DNA from: Hordeum vulgare subsp. vulgare
Lineage: Eukaryota; Streptophyta; Magnoliopsida; Poales; Poaceae
Assembly (NCBI RefSeq): GCF_904849725.1
Contig: NC_058522.1
Coordinates: 456,632,844-456,696,843 of the forward strand
DNA length: 64,000 nucleotides
Direction: 5' to 3'
How positions within the stretch are numbered: the stretch's first letter is position 1; every line of letters starts with the position of its first letter. This document shows, piece by piece, positions 45,691-56,747 of this stretch. The notes below the pieces were generated by a model. It saw only the letters and a program-made list of their open reading frames with translations, was not told the origin of the DNA and ran no database searches. The position numbers and the translations under genes are program-made.

Positions 45691-45843
45691 AGTCGAAATT
45701 ACTCACTTCTGGTATTGCGTGAAAAGAAAGAGGTAGATCCCTGGACTACTGTAGTTAACTTTGAAGGTTATTATGGTCTTAATACTCATGGTCGTATTAA
45801 TGGCGGAGCTGAGTTAATTGTAGATCTATTCCAAATGTTCAAG
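45691..45843 (+). pseudogene. Exon-like gene fragment, 51 codons
   Basis: An open block between a good acceptor (TTGAATTGCAG, ending 45690) and a good donor (AAG|GTGAGT at 45844), exactly 51 codons, phase 0 at both ends. It reads SRNYSLLVLREKKEVDPWTT, then VVNFEGYYGLNTHGRINGGA, then ELIVDLFQMFK. The composition is that of a normal globular protein and unlike the nearby noncoding DNA. I do not recognise the family. No neighbouring exon is clear, so it is likely a captured fragment of a host gene. Confidence 0.45.
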
Positions 45844-47102
45844 GTGAGTGTACAAAATATTTTTGCTAATCTATTTCTACATGTACGTCATCTTGCATCT
45901 ACTTCTCACATTACATGATCTAGAGGCTAAATTATAATAAAATTGACTTCAGAGATGTAAGCAACAGATAATTGTAAAAGAATGTTTTTGATAAACATTT
46001 GCACATAACAAAAAAAATCATATTCTTCGGTAGGAAACACTATCTTTGAGAGTATTACTATAGATCAATAGGCTCGGTGGAAGCTTAGCTTAAGTACAAC
46101 GATTGTCTGTCCTCACATATTATTGCACACTCAGATTTAGCCTACGTACATCCTTCGGGTGAACATGGGATAGAGCTAAATATCCTTACGGTCGTTAATC
46201 ATTTTGTTCCATAATAGATGACAACTTTAGTTTTTATAAAAAAATAAATATGTACTTTATTGATTTCATTTGTCCACATGAAAAACAATGTGTCTCTATT
46301 TCCTGCCAAATGAACAATTTTGTTGGACTAATATAAAATATGTTTTTATATTCAAAAAACCCAAAGGGTGAAATGAATTCTACAAGGTTCAGTTGAACAT
46401 GATGTCAGTATATACCATCCTCTTCTTTCTTACACGAATTTATTTTTATGCACTGCCATCTCTTGCACACTTCAGGCTAAATCCGATGTGGTAAAATCTT
46501 CATATGGTCGGTTTAATGATTATTTTCATGGATCTGATATCAAAAATAAGGAGTCACATCAAATTCATCAATAATAATGACTCGAATCAAACAAATTCTA
46601 CTTAATTAACTATTCATTTCAAAATCATGTATTACTAATTTACACCATTTTTAGGTAAAACTAGAGCTGAACTAAGAACAATTGTTCCAACATGAATCTA
46701 GCAATTCATATTTTCCATCAACATTGATTTATTCTTATTAATTCATTTTCAAGGGCATAAGTCTTCATTGGCAAAAATGTTTGATAGTTTTTAAGCTATC
46801 ATTATATATTTTATGTATATCCATCAACCGTGTTACCCCATTGGTAGTTTTTCCCCATGGCTAATCAAAACACAGAATAAAATGATAATTAATGAAAAGG
46901 ATTGATAATGTTTCACCTATTTTTTTAAATGTTCCAATAATTGTTCTCTTTCATGAGTTGAAAGACACTATCCTTTATTTTATTATTGCTATTTCCACAT
47001 ACCAACAACATAATATGAAGGAAGACATTTCGACTGCATTATTCTCATTTAGATTTATATTTGAAAGTAACCAACAATTATTTCCAAGCAGTTATCTTGC
47101 AG

Positions 47103-47190
47103 ATTCAACAAATAGAAACTATTTCCAATATTTTCTTACCAAAGAAAAGTTCCGCAAGGCATTTCATGGAAATTTACATGTGTTGTGCAG
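47103..47190 (+). pseudogene. Possible exon-like fragment
   Basis: Open stretch between an acceptor-like TTATCTTGCAG and a donor GCAG|GTAAGA, reading DSTNRNYFQYFLTKEKFRKA then FHGNLHVLC. 88 bp. The upstream frame is also open (46892 onward), so the exon reading is weaker than at 45691. Not recognised. Confidence 0.3.
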
Positions 47191-48066
47191 GTAAGATATA
47201 TCAATGGTTATAGATCAGGTGGAGCCAGTTTTGTAACTGTACCTTTGGTGTCACTAAGCTTTTTTATTTTATTTTGGATTAATCACCAAGGTAGCAGTAT
47301 GTTGTCCATAACATATTGTAAATACTAGCGAAATACCTATTATCATATACCTTTTACGGCATGACATATATTTAGGATACATGTCAAGCATGAGAGAGTA
47401 TCACTAGACAAAAGTGGAAGCTCTGGTATATGATACAATAAGTGTTAGTCTTCTAGAAATGGTCTGATTCGTGCATTATATTTTTTTGTTGATAGAGATA
47501 CATGTCTTAGTTTATGTGTACTTCTTTTTTCCTTTAAAACAGTGCAACAACTCATCTCAATTATTTATGAATAATTTATAGTTCTGCTAATGCTTTCAAA
47601 CTCGCTGAATTGCATGTGCACAATGAATATAAATATGACTATAGAGAACGGGATTCAGTATATCATTTACGGGCATTCAATTTTGATGGACCGTGGTATA
47701 TGATGAAACAATAATAACCTCCATTCAAATATACAACAGAAATGGAAAAGTCATTTATTTTTCACCAAAGTGATTATGTATTTTTTTCAGTTGAAGTGAT
47801 TTCATTATTGAAAAATAGAGTTGTCACACAAGGAAATATATAAATATTCCCATAAAACTAATAGAAATAATATGAAAACGAGATTTCACACGTACGTATA
47901 CGCATAAATGACGACCCATTTAGTCCCCAATCAAGCATGTGATAAGGATGGAAAAGGTAACGTGATATTTTATAGACTAAAAGTAATGTGATCTTGGTTA
48001 TGAATTAAATTTGGATTATCCATACTTATTTTATGTTTATTAGTTGCTAGCCCGTGCAGGTGCACG

Positions 48067-48105
48067 GTGGTTCCGGCTATTATCACTCCGGGGTTGCCGG
48101 GTCAT
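48067..48105. repeat. 39-bp direct repeat, right copy
   Basis: Matches 41069-41107 at 37 of 39 positions. The S3 LTR continues normally to its right (AACACATAGTAGG). Confidence 0.85.
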
Positions 48106-48884
48106 AACACATAGTAGGTGACTAGAACTTGCAAGATAGGATCTAAAACACACATATATTGGCGACAACATAATAGGTTTAGATCTGAAATCATGGCACT
48201 CGGGCCCTAGTGACAAGCATTAAGCATAGCCAAGTAGTAGCAACATCAATCTAGAACATAGTGGATACTAGGGAACAATCCCCGTCAAAACTAACTCGAT
48301 TACATGATAGATCTCATCCAACTCATCACCGTCCACCAAGCCTACGATGAGATTACTCACAAATGATGAAGAGCATCATCGAATTGTCGATGGAGGAAGG
48401 TTGATGATGACGATGGCGAAGATTTCCCCTCTCCGGAGCCCCGAACGGACTCCAGATCTGCCTTCCACATGAAGAACAGGAGGTGGCGGCGCCTCCGTAT
48501 CGTAAAACGCGATGAAACCTTCTCTCTGATTTTTTTCCCGAGCGAGACGGAAGATATAGAGCTGAGTTTGGGGGCGGTGGTGCCACGTGGGCCCCACAAG
48601 CCCTCACGGCGCAACCTAGGGGGTGGCCGCGGCCCAGGAGCTTGTGGCCCACTCGCATGCCCCCTCTGGTGGATCTTTGCGCATGTATTTTTCTTTTATT
48701 CCAGAAAAAATCTCTGTAAATTTTCAGGACATTCCGAGAACTTTTATTTCTACACAAAAACAACACCATGGCAATTCTGCTGAAAACAACGTTAGTCCGG
48801 GTTAGTTCCATTCAAATCATGCAAATTAGAGTCCAAAACAAGGGCAAAAGAGTTCGGAAAAGTAGATATGACTGAGACGTATCA
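48067..48884 (-). repeat. S3 3' LTR, inner part
   Basis: Continues the LTR interrupted at 41107 and ends GAGACGTATCA at 48884. It holds the CACTCGGGCCCTAGTGAC block and the stem-loop at 48588-48652. The motif TTGGCGACAACATAATAG groups it with the S1 LTR and not with the S3 5' LTR, which reads TTGATGAAAATATAATAG. Confidence 0.75.
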
Positions 48885-48898
48885 ACTCCCCCAAGCTT
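48885..48898 (-). other. Polypurine tract of S3
   Basis: Minus strand AAGCTTGGGGGAGT immediately before the 3' LTR. Confidence 0.75.
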
Positions 48899-50908
48899 AA
48901 AGCCTTGCTTGTCCTCAAGCAATTCAGTTGACAAACTAAAAGAGACAAAAGAAAAACTTTGACGAACTCTGTTTGATCTTGTTGTTGCAACTATGTCCAA
49001 CTCATATCCAGAGTTTCAGCAAGATCACAAGCAAATCACATAAGCAAATGACATCTAGGTCTCACGGTAAACTCATATCAATGGCATAATCAACTAGCGA
49101 GCAAATAATAATAAGCCTCAAATGTCAACACTTCAATCAAAACCACATGAAGCAGTATGAATAGATGGTATCTCGCTAGCTCTTTCTGAGACCGCAAAAC
49201 ATAAATGCAGAGCACCTTCAAAGACTAAGGGCTGACTAAACATTGTAATTCATGGCAAAGAAGATCTAGTCACAGTCATACTCAACAAAGTTAAAAAGCA
49301 AAGCATAAAAATGACAGAGGTGCTCTCTAATTGGTGCTTTTGTAAGAGGAGGATGACTCAACAGGAACATAAATAGACAGGCCCTTCGCAGAGGGAAGCA
49401 TTGATTTGCAGAGGTGCCAGAGCTCAAGCTTTGAAAACAGAGATAATAATTTTGGGTGGCATGCTTTCATTGTCAACGCAATGACTAAGAGTTCTCAACA
49501 TCTTCCACGCTACACATGTTATAGGCGGTTCCCAAACAGAAAAGTAAATTTTTGACTCCCCCACCACCAATCAATCACACTCCGCGGCTAGCCGAATCCT
49601 CGGGTACCGTCCATACCAACATCAATCCTGGGGGAGTTTTGTTTGCAATTATCTTTTCGATTTGAGCATGGAACGGGGAATTCCAATTACCGGCCCCTTT
49701 CTCATGAATTATAGTGAATAAACACATATCGAGGATAACACGCCTAGCATGGAAGATACCAATAGCCCCCTGTCACCACATGAGCAGTTCGGGCATGCAA
49801 AACAGATTATTTCTTGAAGGTTTAGAGAGTGGCAGATGCAAATTTACTTGGAACGGCAGGTAGATACCGCACATAGGTAGGTATGGTGGACTCATATGGA
49901 ACAACTTTGGGTTTATGGAAGTGGATGCACAAGCAGTATTCCCGCTTAGTACAAGTGAAGGCTAGCAAAAGACTGGGAAGCGACCAACTAGAGAGCGACA
50001 ACAGTCATCAAAATGCATTGAGATTAACTAACATTGAGTGCAAGCATGAGTAGGACATAAATCACCATGAACATGAACATCATAGAGGCTATGTTAATTT
50101 TGTTTCAACTACATGCGTGAACATGCGCCAAGTCAAGCCACTTGAATCATTCAAAGGAGGATACCATCCTATCACACTACACCATAGTCATCTCAACATT
50201 CATGTTGGCATCCAAGGCAAACCATTATAAGCTCCTAGCTAAGTAAGCATGGCATAAGCAACTATAATCTCTAAGTTGTCCTTGCAAACATGTTTCTCTC
50301 ACAACAAAGCTGAATCGGACATGATGAGCTAGTCATATTTACAAAAAAAAATAGATCGAGTTCATACCAGCTTTTCCAGGCTCAATCACTTCATCATATA
50401 TCATCATTATTGCCTTTCAGTTGCACAACCAAACGATGTGAACAATAGTAAGAGTGCTCATGCATTGGACTACGCTGGAATTTGCAGGCAAACACAAAGG
50501 AGAAGACAAAGTAATATGGCTCTATGAAAGCTAAACAGGTATGCAAGCAAGAGCCACTAAACATTGTAACCAATATCTTCTACCTTGACCCAAAGAAAAA
50601 GAAAACTATTTACATGGGAAAGCTCCCAACAAGGAAAAGAAGAAAAAGAAAATCTTTTTGCGTTTTCTCAAACTAGATAGACACACGAAAAGAAAACGAG
50701 AAAAAGAAAATAAACTAGCATGGATGATACAGTGGCAAAGTGTGAACACCGGCTAACAAAGTGAAAGCATAAGCAAGAATGTAAAGTCGGTGAGAACACG
50801 TACTCCCCCAAGCTTAGGCTTTTGGCCTAAGTTGGTCTACTCCCAAGGGTGGTCCTGGCGAAACCCAAAATCATAATGGGGGTTATACGGGAGCGCTATA
50901 GCCACTGC
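48899..50908 (-). other. S3 3' noncoding region, no gene seen
   Basis: Untranslated stretch matching the S1 region 4574-6481 in inverse orientation. It contains a second AAGCTTGGGGGAGTACG block at 50800-50815. Confidence 0.7.
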
Positions 50909-51775
50909 CTAAATAGCTACCTCACGGAGACGAGCAGCCTTTGACTCCCTCTCATACTCCTCTGCCTCTCCTCTGGTTATGTAATATCTCCGTTTTACCT
51001 GAAAGTCAAAGAAAGCAGGAGCAGGAAGGGTAATATGGAAAACACGCTGTCGGTTAAATATCAGACGGTATAGGAGGGATTCATCATCCCTCTCAAGGAA
51101 CTGGTAGCGTGTCAAAGCGACGCGGTCATGGAAAGTTGTATGGAGCGGGGGATCTCCTTTGCGAATGGGTACTCCAGGAAATTTGCTAAGTGAGTGGCAT
51201 AGATGCCACCAAAGAAATCCCCTTCAATAGCATTCTTATTCAGACTCCTTTCTATAATAGCTCCCATGTTGAAGCTTTTGTCACCCGTCACTGCGCTCTT
51301 AAGAATGCTAAGGTCGGGTGCGCAGAGGTGACAATGATCAATCTTGCCATTAATGCATCTGCCTATGAAGAGGGCAAAGTAATGCAACCGAAGATTTAGG
51401 AGGACCATTGAGGCTACCCCAAGTAGGTATTTTGAAAATTCTATTGAAATCCTCTAAATCCATGGTATACGATTTATCATAGAGATCAAACAGTACCGAT
51501 GTCTCACGGCCAGCTGAAAATTTGAATCTACGAACAAAAGAGGCAGTGAGAGCAACATACTGTTCACATTTATCGGAGATGAATTCTTTGAGTCCGACGT
51601 TGTGAACAAGTGCATCAAACTCATCTTTGAAACCTGCCTCAATCATAAATTCATCAGGAGGCCATTCACATGGTTGTACCTGCGCGTCCCTAGGTTGGTA
51701 AGGATCAGGCTCCCGAATCACAAGTCGGGGACCTCTCTTGCTTGAGGAACCACCATGAAAGTTTCTCCTGGACAT
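50909..51775 (-). pseudogene. S3 second ORF (Athila-like extra protein)
   Basis: Minus-strand ORF between gag-protease and the 3' LTR. It opens at 51775 with MSRRNFHGGSSSKRG, then PYQPRDAQVQPCEWPP, LKEFISDKCEQYVALTASFV, FKFSAGRETSVLFDLYDKSY and TMDLEDFNRIFKIP. A frameshift near 51390 moves it to a frame reading GRCINGKIDHCHLCAPDLSI and HLANFLEYPFAKEIPRS; another change near 51110 leads to LERDDESLLYRLIF and ITLPAPAFFDFQVKRRYY. The F-x-x-G...LDLEDF-like pattern and its position recall the Athila ORF family. That is inference; the function is unknown. Confidence 0.55.
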
Positions 51776-52141
51776 ATTCCTTTTCTGAAATTTTCAGTGA
51801 TCCAAAGGAAAGGTGAACAAGGTCCAACTAAACTTGTAGCAAGTACTCCCATGAGTGCCTAGAGGCCATATTACGCATCAAAACTACTTGGGACCAGCTA
51901 AAATCAGCATGCAAAGCTCAAGAACATGGTCACCAAGGCAGCAAAAATACGCGAAGTATAAGGCACTAGAGCAAAAAATAATTGGACCAATGGAGGAGTC
52001 ACTTACCAAGGAGTAATTTCCCCAAAACAGTTCGGAGAACGGTGATTTGAGCAAAGAGATCGAAAATCCCAGCAAGAGGAGCAAGAACACGGGTTTGAGC
52101 TGCGAAACGATTTTTTCTGGAGGTAGGAGAACCAGATGAGA

Positions 52142-52345
52142 GCAAGAATGAGTGGAGGGGGTGCCTCTGGGCCCCACAAGCCCAGGTGGCGCGGCCAGGG
52201 GGGTGCCCGCGCCGTTGGGGCTTGTGGCCCACTGGTACATCCTCGAGACAAGCTCTTTGTCTCAGAATTTTTCAAAAATTCCAAAAAGAATCATACTTGA
52301 TTTTCAGGACGTTCGAAGAACTTTTATTTCCGGGGTACTTTTCTA
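52142..52345 (-). repeat. LTR-like block inside S3
   Basis: GGGCCCCACAAGCCC...GGGCTTGTGGCCC followed by TTCAGGACGTTCGAAGAACT, a layout that otherwise occurs only within the LTRs (for example 48588-48760). It lies just upstream (minus sense) of the second ORF and not at an element edge. Confidence 0.6.
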
Positions 52346-52555
52346 CCAGAGCTAAAACAGAAAACAGGGAAAACTAAACTAAATCTATCATTTTTCTCCT
52401 AAGCAACCTAAAGTGAAAGCTTGGAACAGAGGTTTGTGACTCCTTGATTCATCCATCTCATGGTCATCAAAAGAAATCCGTCAATGGGGTTGATCAAATC
52501 CCCTCGACAAAACTTCTCGAATCGTAAAAGAGAACAAAGAATTTTAGAATAGTCA

Positions 52556-53040
52556 CTAGGTCACCTCAATGGGGATGTGTATCTCCCCAACAAGCAAATC
52601 ATACTTCATCTTGACACGAGGAATAGGGCATTCAAAGCTCCCAATAAGAATCGATGAAGTTTTTTTTATAGCATTGATGCAATGCACTCGATATTGTTTC
52701 TTCCGAAAGTGCACCGTATGCTCATTATCGTTGACATGGAAAGTGACATTGCCTTTGTTGAAATCTATAACAGCCCCTGCGGTCTTTAAAAAGGGTCTTT
52801 CGAGGATAACCGCCATGGCATCATCCTCGGGAATATCCAAGATAACAAAGTTTGTAAAGATAGTGACGTTAGCAACCACAACAGGCACATCCTCGCAAAT
52901 GCCGATAGGGAAAGCAGTTGATTTGTCGGCCATTTGCAGAGAGATTTTAGTGGGTGTCAACTTATCCAGTTCAAGCCTGCGATAAAGAGAGAGAGGCATA
53001 ACACTAACACCGGCTCCAAGGTCGCATAAAGCAGTTCTAA
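52556..53040 (-). pseudogene. S3 protease (retropepsin-like)
   Basis: Aspartic protease region downstream of gag. Active-site segment CDLGAGVSVMP (near 53000, frame-shifted from gag by one lost base), then PLSLYRRLELDKLTPTKISL, VVVANVTIFTNFVILDIPED and ILERPFLKTAGAVIDF. The canonical D-S/T-G is D-L-G here, as is common in this group. It would cut the gag polyprotein. The frame stops at 52556; no RT follows, which is why S3 is called nonautonomous. Confidence 0.7.
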
Positions 53041-55285
53041 CATAGTTGCTTTAATGGAGCAAGGTATAGTGGGCACACCGGGATCACCTAGTTTCTTAGG
53101 AGTTCCACCCTTGAAGGTATAATTAGCGAGCATGGTGGAAATCTCAACCTCAGGTATCCTCCTCTTATTAGTCACAATATCTTTCATGTACTTAGCATAC
53201 AGAGACATTTTGAGCATATCTGTCAAACGCATTTGCAGACAGACGGGTCTGATCATTTCAACGAAGCTCTCAAAATCCTCATCATCCTTTTTCTTGGATG
53301 GTTTGGGAGGAAAGGGCATGGGTTTCTGAACCCATGGTTCCCTTTCTTTGCCATGCTTCCTAGCAGCGAAGTCATTCTTATCGTATCTTTTAGTCTTAGG
53401 CTGTGGGTTATCAAGATCAACACTAGGTTCAATCTCCACATCCTTATCATTGCTAGGTTGAGCATCATCATGAACATCACTATTGATATTATTATTGGGC
53501 TCATGTTCATCACCAGATTGTGTTTCAGCATCACAGACAGAGATATCGTTTGGACTCTCAGGTGTAGCACCAACAGGGTTGCTAGCGTGCAGGTTCTTAT
53601 CATCTTTCTTCTTCTTTCTAGGATGACTAGGTGCATCAGTGTTAACTCCTTGAGAATCTTGTTCAACTTTCTTAGGATGACCCTGAGGATACAAAGGTTC
53701 CTGGGTCATTCTACCGCCTCTAGTGACGACTCTGATAGAATTGTCATTCAACTCATTGAGCAAGTCATTTTGAGCTTTAAGTACTTGTTCTACCTGAGTA
53801 GTAACCATAGAGGCATGTTTACTCAGAAGCTTAAGATCATTGACGTTTCTGTCCACACAAGCACTTAAATGACTAAGCATACAAACATTCTGTTCCAATT
53901 GTCTACTAACATAATCATTGAAACTTGGTTGTTTGGCAACAAAGTTATCAAATTCATCCGTGCATAAGCTAGCAGGTTTATCAAAAGGAATATCACTCTC
54001 ATCAAACCTACGCAGAGAATTTACTTCCACTACCTATATCGGGTTATCAAGACCATGGATCTCTTCGATAGGTGGTAGATTTTTGACATCTTCAGATTTA
54101 ATGCCTTTCTCTCGCATAGATTTAATGCCCTTCTTGCATATCTTCAGGACTGAGGAATAGAAAACCTATTTTCTTTGGAGTTTTCTTAGGAGGTGGTTCA
54201 GGAATAGTCCAAGCAGTCTCATTGCACAAGATGTTATTCAATAGGATCTCAGCTTGTTCTACGGTCCGTTCCCTAAAAACACTACCGACACAACTATCTA
54301 GGTGGTCCCTAGAAGCATCGGTTAGTCCATTATAGAAGATATCAAGTATTTCATTTTTCTCAAGAGGGTGATCAGGCAAAGCATTTAGTAACTGGACAAG
54401 CCTCCCCCAAGCTTGTGGGAGACTCTCTTCTTCAACTTGCACAAAGTTAAATATATCCTGCAAGGCAGCTTGTTTCTTATGGGCAGGAAAATATTTCTCA
54501 GAGAAGTAGTAGATCATATCGTGGGGACTACGCACACAACAAGGAGCAAGAGAAGTGAACCAAGTCTTAGCATCATCCTTTAGCGAGAAAGGAAACAACT
54601 TGAGGATATAGTAGTGGCGGATCTTTTCCTCGCTCGTGAATAGGGTGGCTATATCGTGCAACTTAGTAAGATGTGCTACAACCGTTTCAGACTCATAACC
54701 ATGAAAAGGATTAGATTCGACCAAAGTGATTAACTCAGGATCGACAGAGAATTCATAATCCTTATCGGTCACAAAGATAGGCGAAGTAGCAAACTTCGGG
54801 TCGTATTTCATCCTAGCGTTCAGAGATTTTTCTTTCCACTTGCGCAATAATTTCTCAACATCATAGCTATCCTTACAAGCATGAAAGTCCTCAGCTACCT
54901 CTCCCTCCATAACATAACTCTCAGGTATATCAGGCAATTCATATCTAGGAGAGCTAGTTCTAACAGGTGAAATAGCAAGATATACTTCAATAATCTCAGC
55001 AGTTTTAGAAGTATCATCACATTCAGCAGCAACTCTAGCAATTTGTGCATCAAGGAATGCACCTAGTGGCAAAGCAGTATCAAGCAAAGCATCATCACAA
55101 GCATCATGGATAGAAAAAGTAGCATCATCAAGCACAGGCGACACATCAAAATTTCTAGAAGGTGGTGGTGTCGCAAACTTACTCATAACTGAAGGTGAAT
55201 CAAGTGGAGAGCTAGATGGCAGTTCCTTACCTGTCCTCGTAGTTGAGGGCAAGACTTTAGTTTTTGGATCTCTCAGATTCCTCAT
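53041..55285 (-). pseudogene. gag: S3 gag
   Basis: ATG at 55285-55283 (MRNLRDPKTKVLPSTTRTGK). Domains in order: an acidic and serine-rich N-terminus, YELPDIPESYVMEGEVAEDF, the gag core (LFPFSLKDDAKTWFTSLAP, EKYFPAHKKQAALQDIFNF, LEKNEILDIFYNGLTDASRD), then FDKPASLCTDEFDNFVAKQ, a charged linker with RKKKKDDKNLH, and KKLGDPGVPTIPCSIK before the protease. Breaks: a local frameshift near 54130, a TAG at about 54036 where S2 has CAG, and a one-base loss near 53040. It is the fuller of the two gag copies. Confidence 0.8.
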
Positions 55286-55335
55286 AGTGATCAACAGACG
55301 TAAATCCCAAGTGACTCAGAGAATAGAGCTATGCC

Positions 55336-55353
55336 TCCCCGGCATCGGCGCCA
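55336..55353 (-). other. Primer-binding site of S3 (tRNA-Asp type)
   Basis: Minus strand TGGCGCCGATGCCGGGGA, one mismatch to the W2 site; 11 bp from the 5' LTR. Confidence 0.75.
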
Positions 55354-55364
55354 GAAAATAGTCT

Positions 55365-56747
55365 TGATAACCCACAAGTATATGGGATCGCAACAGTTTT
55401 CGAGGGTAGAGTATTCAACCCAAATTTGTTGATTCGACACAAGGGGAAGCCAAAGCATATTCTCGAATATTAGTAGTTGAGTTGTCAATTCAACCACACC
55501 TGAAAGACTTAGTATCTGCAGCAAAGTTTCAGTAGCAAAGTAGTGTGATAGCAACAGTAGCAACGGTAACAGTAGCAGCACTGACAGCAGTAGCGGCAAA
55601 GTAACTTAGCAAGGACTAGTAGGAAAAACTCGTAGGTATTGGATCGGTGATGGATAATTATGCCGGATGACATTCATCATGCAACAGTTATAACATGGGG
55701 AGATATGTAACTAGCTCAAGTTCGTCAATGTAATGTAGGCATGCATTCCGTGTATAGTCATACGTGCTTAAGGAAAAGAACGTGCATGACATCTATTGTC
55801 CATCCCTCCCGTGGCAGCGGGGTCCTAATGGAAACTACGGGATATTAAGGTTCTCCTTTTAATAGAGAACCGAAACAAAGCATTAGCACTTAGTGAATAC
55901 ATGAACTCCCCATACTATGGTCATCTCCGGGAGTGGTTCCGGCTATTGTCACTCCGGGGTTGTCGGGTCATAACACATAGTAGGTGAATACAGCTTGCAA
56001 GATAGGATCAAGAACACACATATATTGATGAAAATATAATAGGTTCAGATCTGAAATCATGGCACTCGGGCCCTAGTGACAAGCATTAAGCATGGCAAAG
56101 TAGTAGCAACATCAATCTCAGAACATAGTGGATACTAGGGATCAATCCCCATCAAAACTAACTCGATTACATGATAGATCTCATCCAATCCATCACCGTC
56201 TAGCAAGCCTACGATGAGATTACTCACAAACGGTGAAGAGCATCATGGAATTGGCGATGAAAGATGGTTGATGATGACGACGGTGACGATCTCCCCTCTG
56301 CGGAGCCCAGAACGGACTCCAGATCTGCCCTCGAGAGGAAGAACAGGTGGTGGCGGCGCCTCTGTATCATAAAACGCGATGAACTCTTCTCTTTGATTTT
56401 TTTTTCTGGGCGAAAGGGACTAAATAGAGCTGGAGTTGGAGGCTGCGGAGCCTCGAGGGCCCCACAAGCCTGTTAGGCGCGGCCAGGGGGGCGCGGCTCC
56501 TGGGCTTGTGGGCTTCTCGCTCCACGTCTCCGATTGATTCTTGCGCCAGTATTTTTTATATATTCCACAAAAAATCCTCGTAAATTTCCAGGTCATTCCG
56601 AGAACTTTTATTTCTGCGCAAAAACAACACCATGGCAATTCTGCTGAAAACAGCGTTAGTCCGGGTTAGTACCATTCAAATCATGCAAATTAGAGTCCAA
56701 AACAAGGGCAAAAGAGTTTGGAAAAGTAGATACGATGGATACGTATC
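55365..56747 (-). repeat. S3 5' LTR
   Basis: 1383 bp; + strand TGATAACCCACAAGTATATG to GGATACGTATCA. Inserted in Copia integrase; the next bases are GTTAC. Lacks the GATCTGTTGA-type block present in the S3 3' LTR and the S1 LTR, so it is a different subtype. Stem-loop at 56457-56513. Confidence 0.8.

Larger units (their letters stand above)
41108..48066. other. Non-LTR filler segment within the S3 LTR (contains M2)
   Basis: Excluding M2 and one copy of its duplication, about 4.3 kb (41108-41346 and 43968-48066). AT-rich, with no LTR-retrotransposon domains and no long ORF. It begins (T)CTATACTTCTATACTT, and its right edge has the palindrome CCGTGCAGGTGCACGG (48052-48067). It contains a 309-bp tandem duplication, a 47-bp repeat (44103-44200) and exon-like pieces. 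Possible origins: filler DNA copied in during break repair, or a Helitron-like element with an odd 3' end. It is the best candidate in the window for host-derived low-copy DNA. Confidence 0.6.
22827..56747 (-). mobile_element. S3: Sabrina-like Gypsy element, 3' LTR split by nested insertions
   Basis: In its own orientation: 5' LTR 56747-55365, primer-binding site 55353-55336, gag and protease (55285-52556), second ORF (51775-50909), noncoding 3' region, polypurine tract 48898-48885, 3' LTR from 48884 to 22827. No RT, RNase H or integrase is present, so the element is nonautonomous. The 3' LTR is split by the 41108-48066 segment, G1 and W1. The flanking 5-mers differ (CACAG at 22822-22826, GTTAC at 56748-56752) and the two LTRs are of different subtypes, which suggests a recombinant of two elements. 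Confidence 0.7.

Noticed and set aside
46892..47194. 100-residue + strand ORF as a host gene
   Set aside because: AT-rich sequence, no recognisable domain; only a short part looks like an exon, so it is kept at low confidence as a fragment.
53233..53868. 211-residue + strand ORF rich in I, L and S
   Set aside because: Shadow of the S3 gag on the opposite strand.
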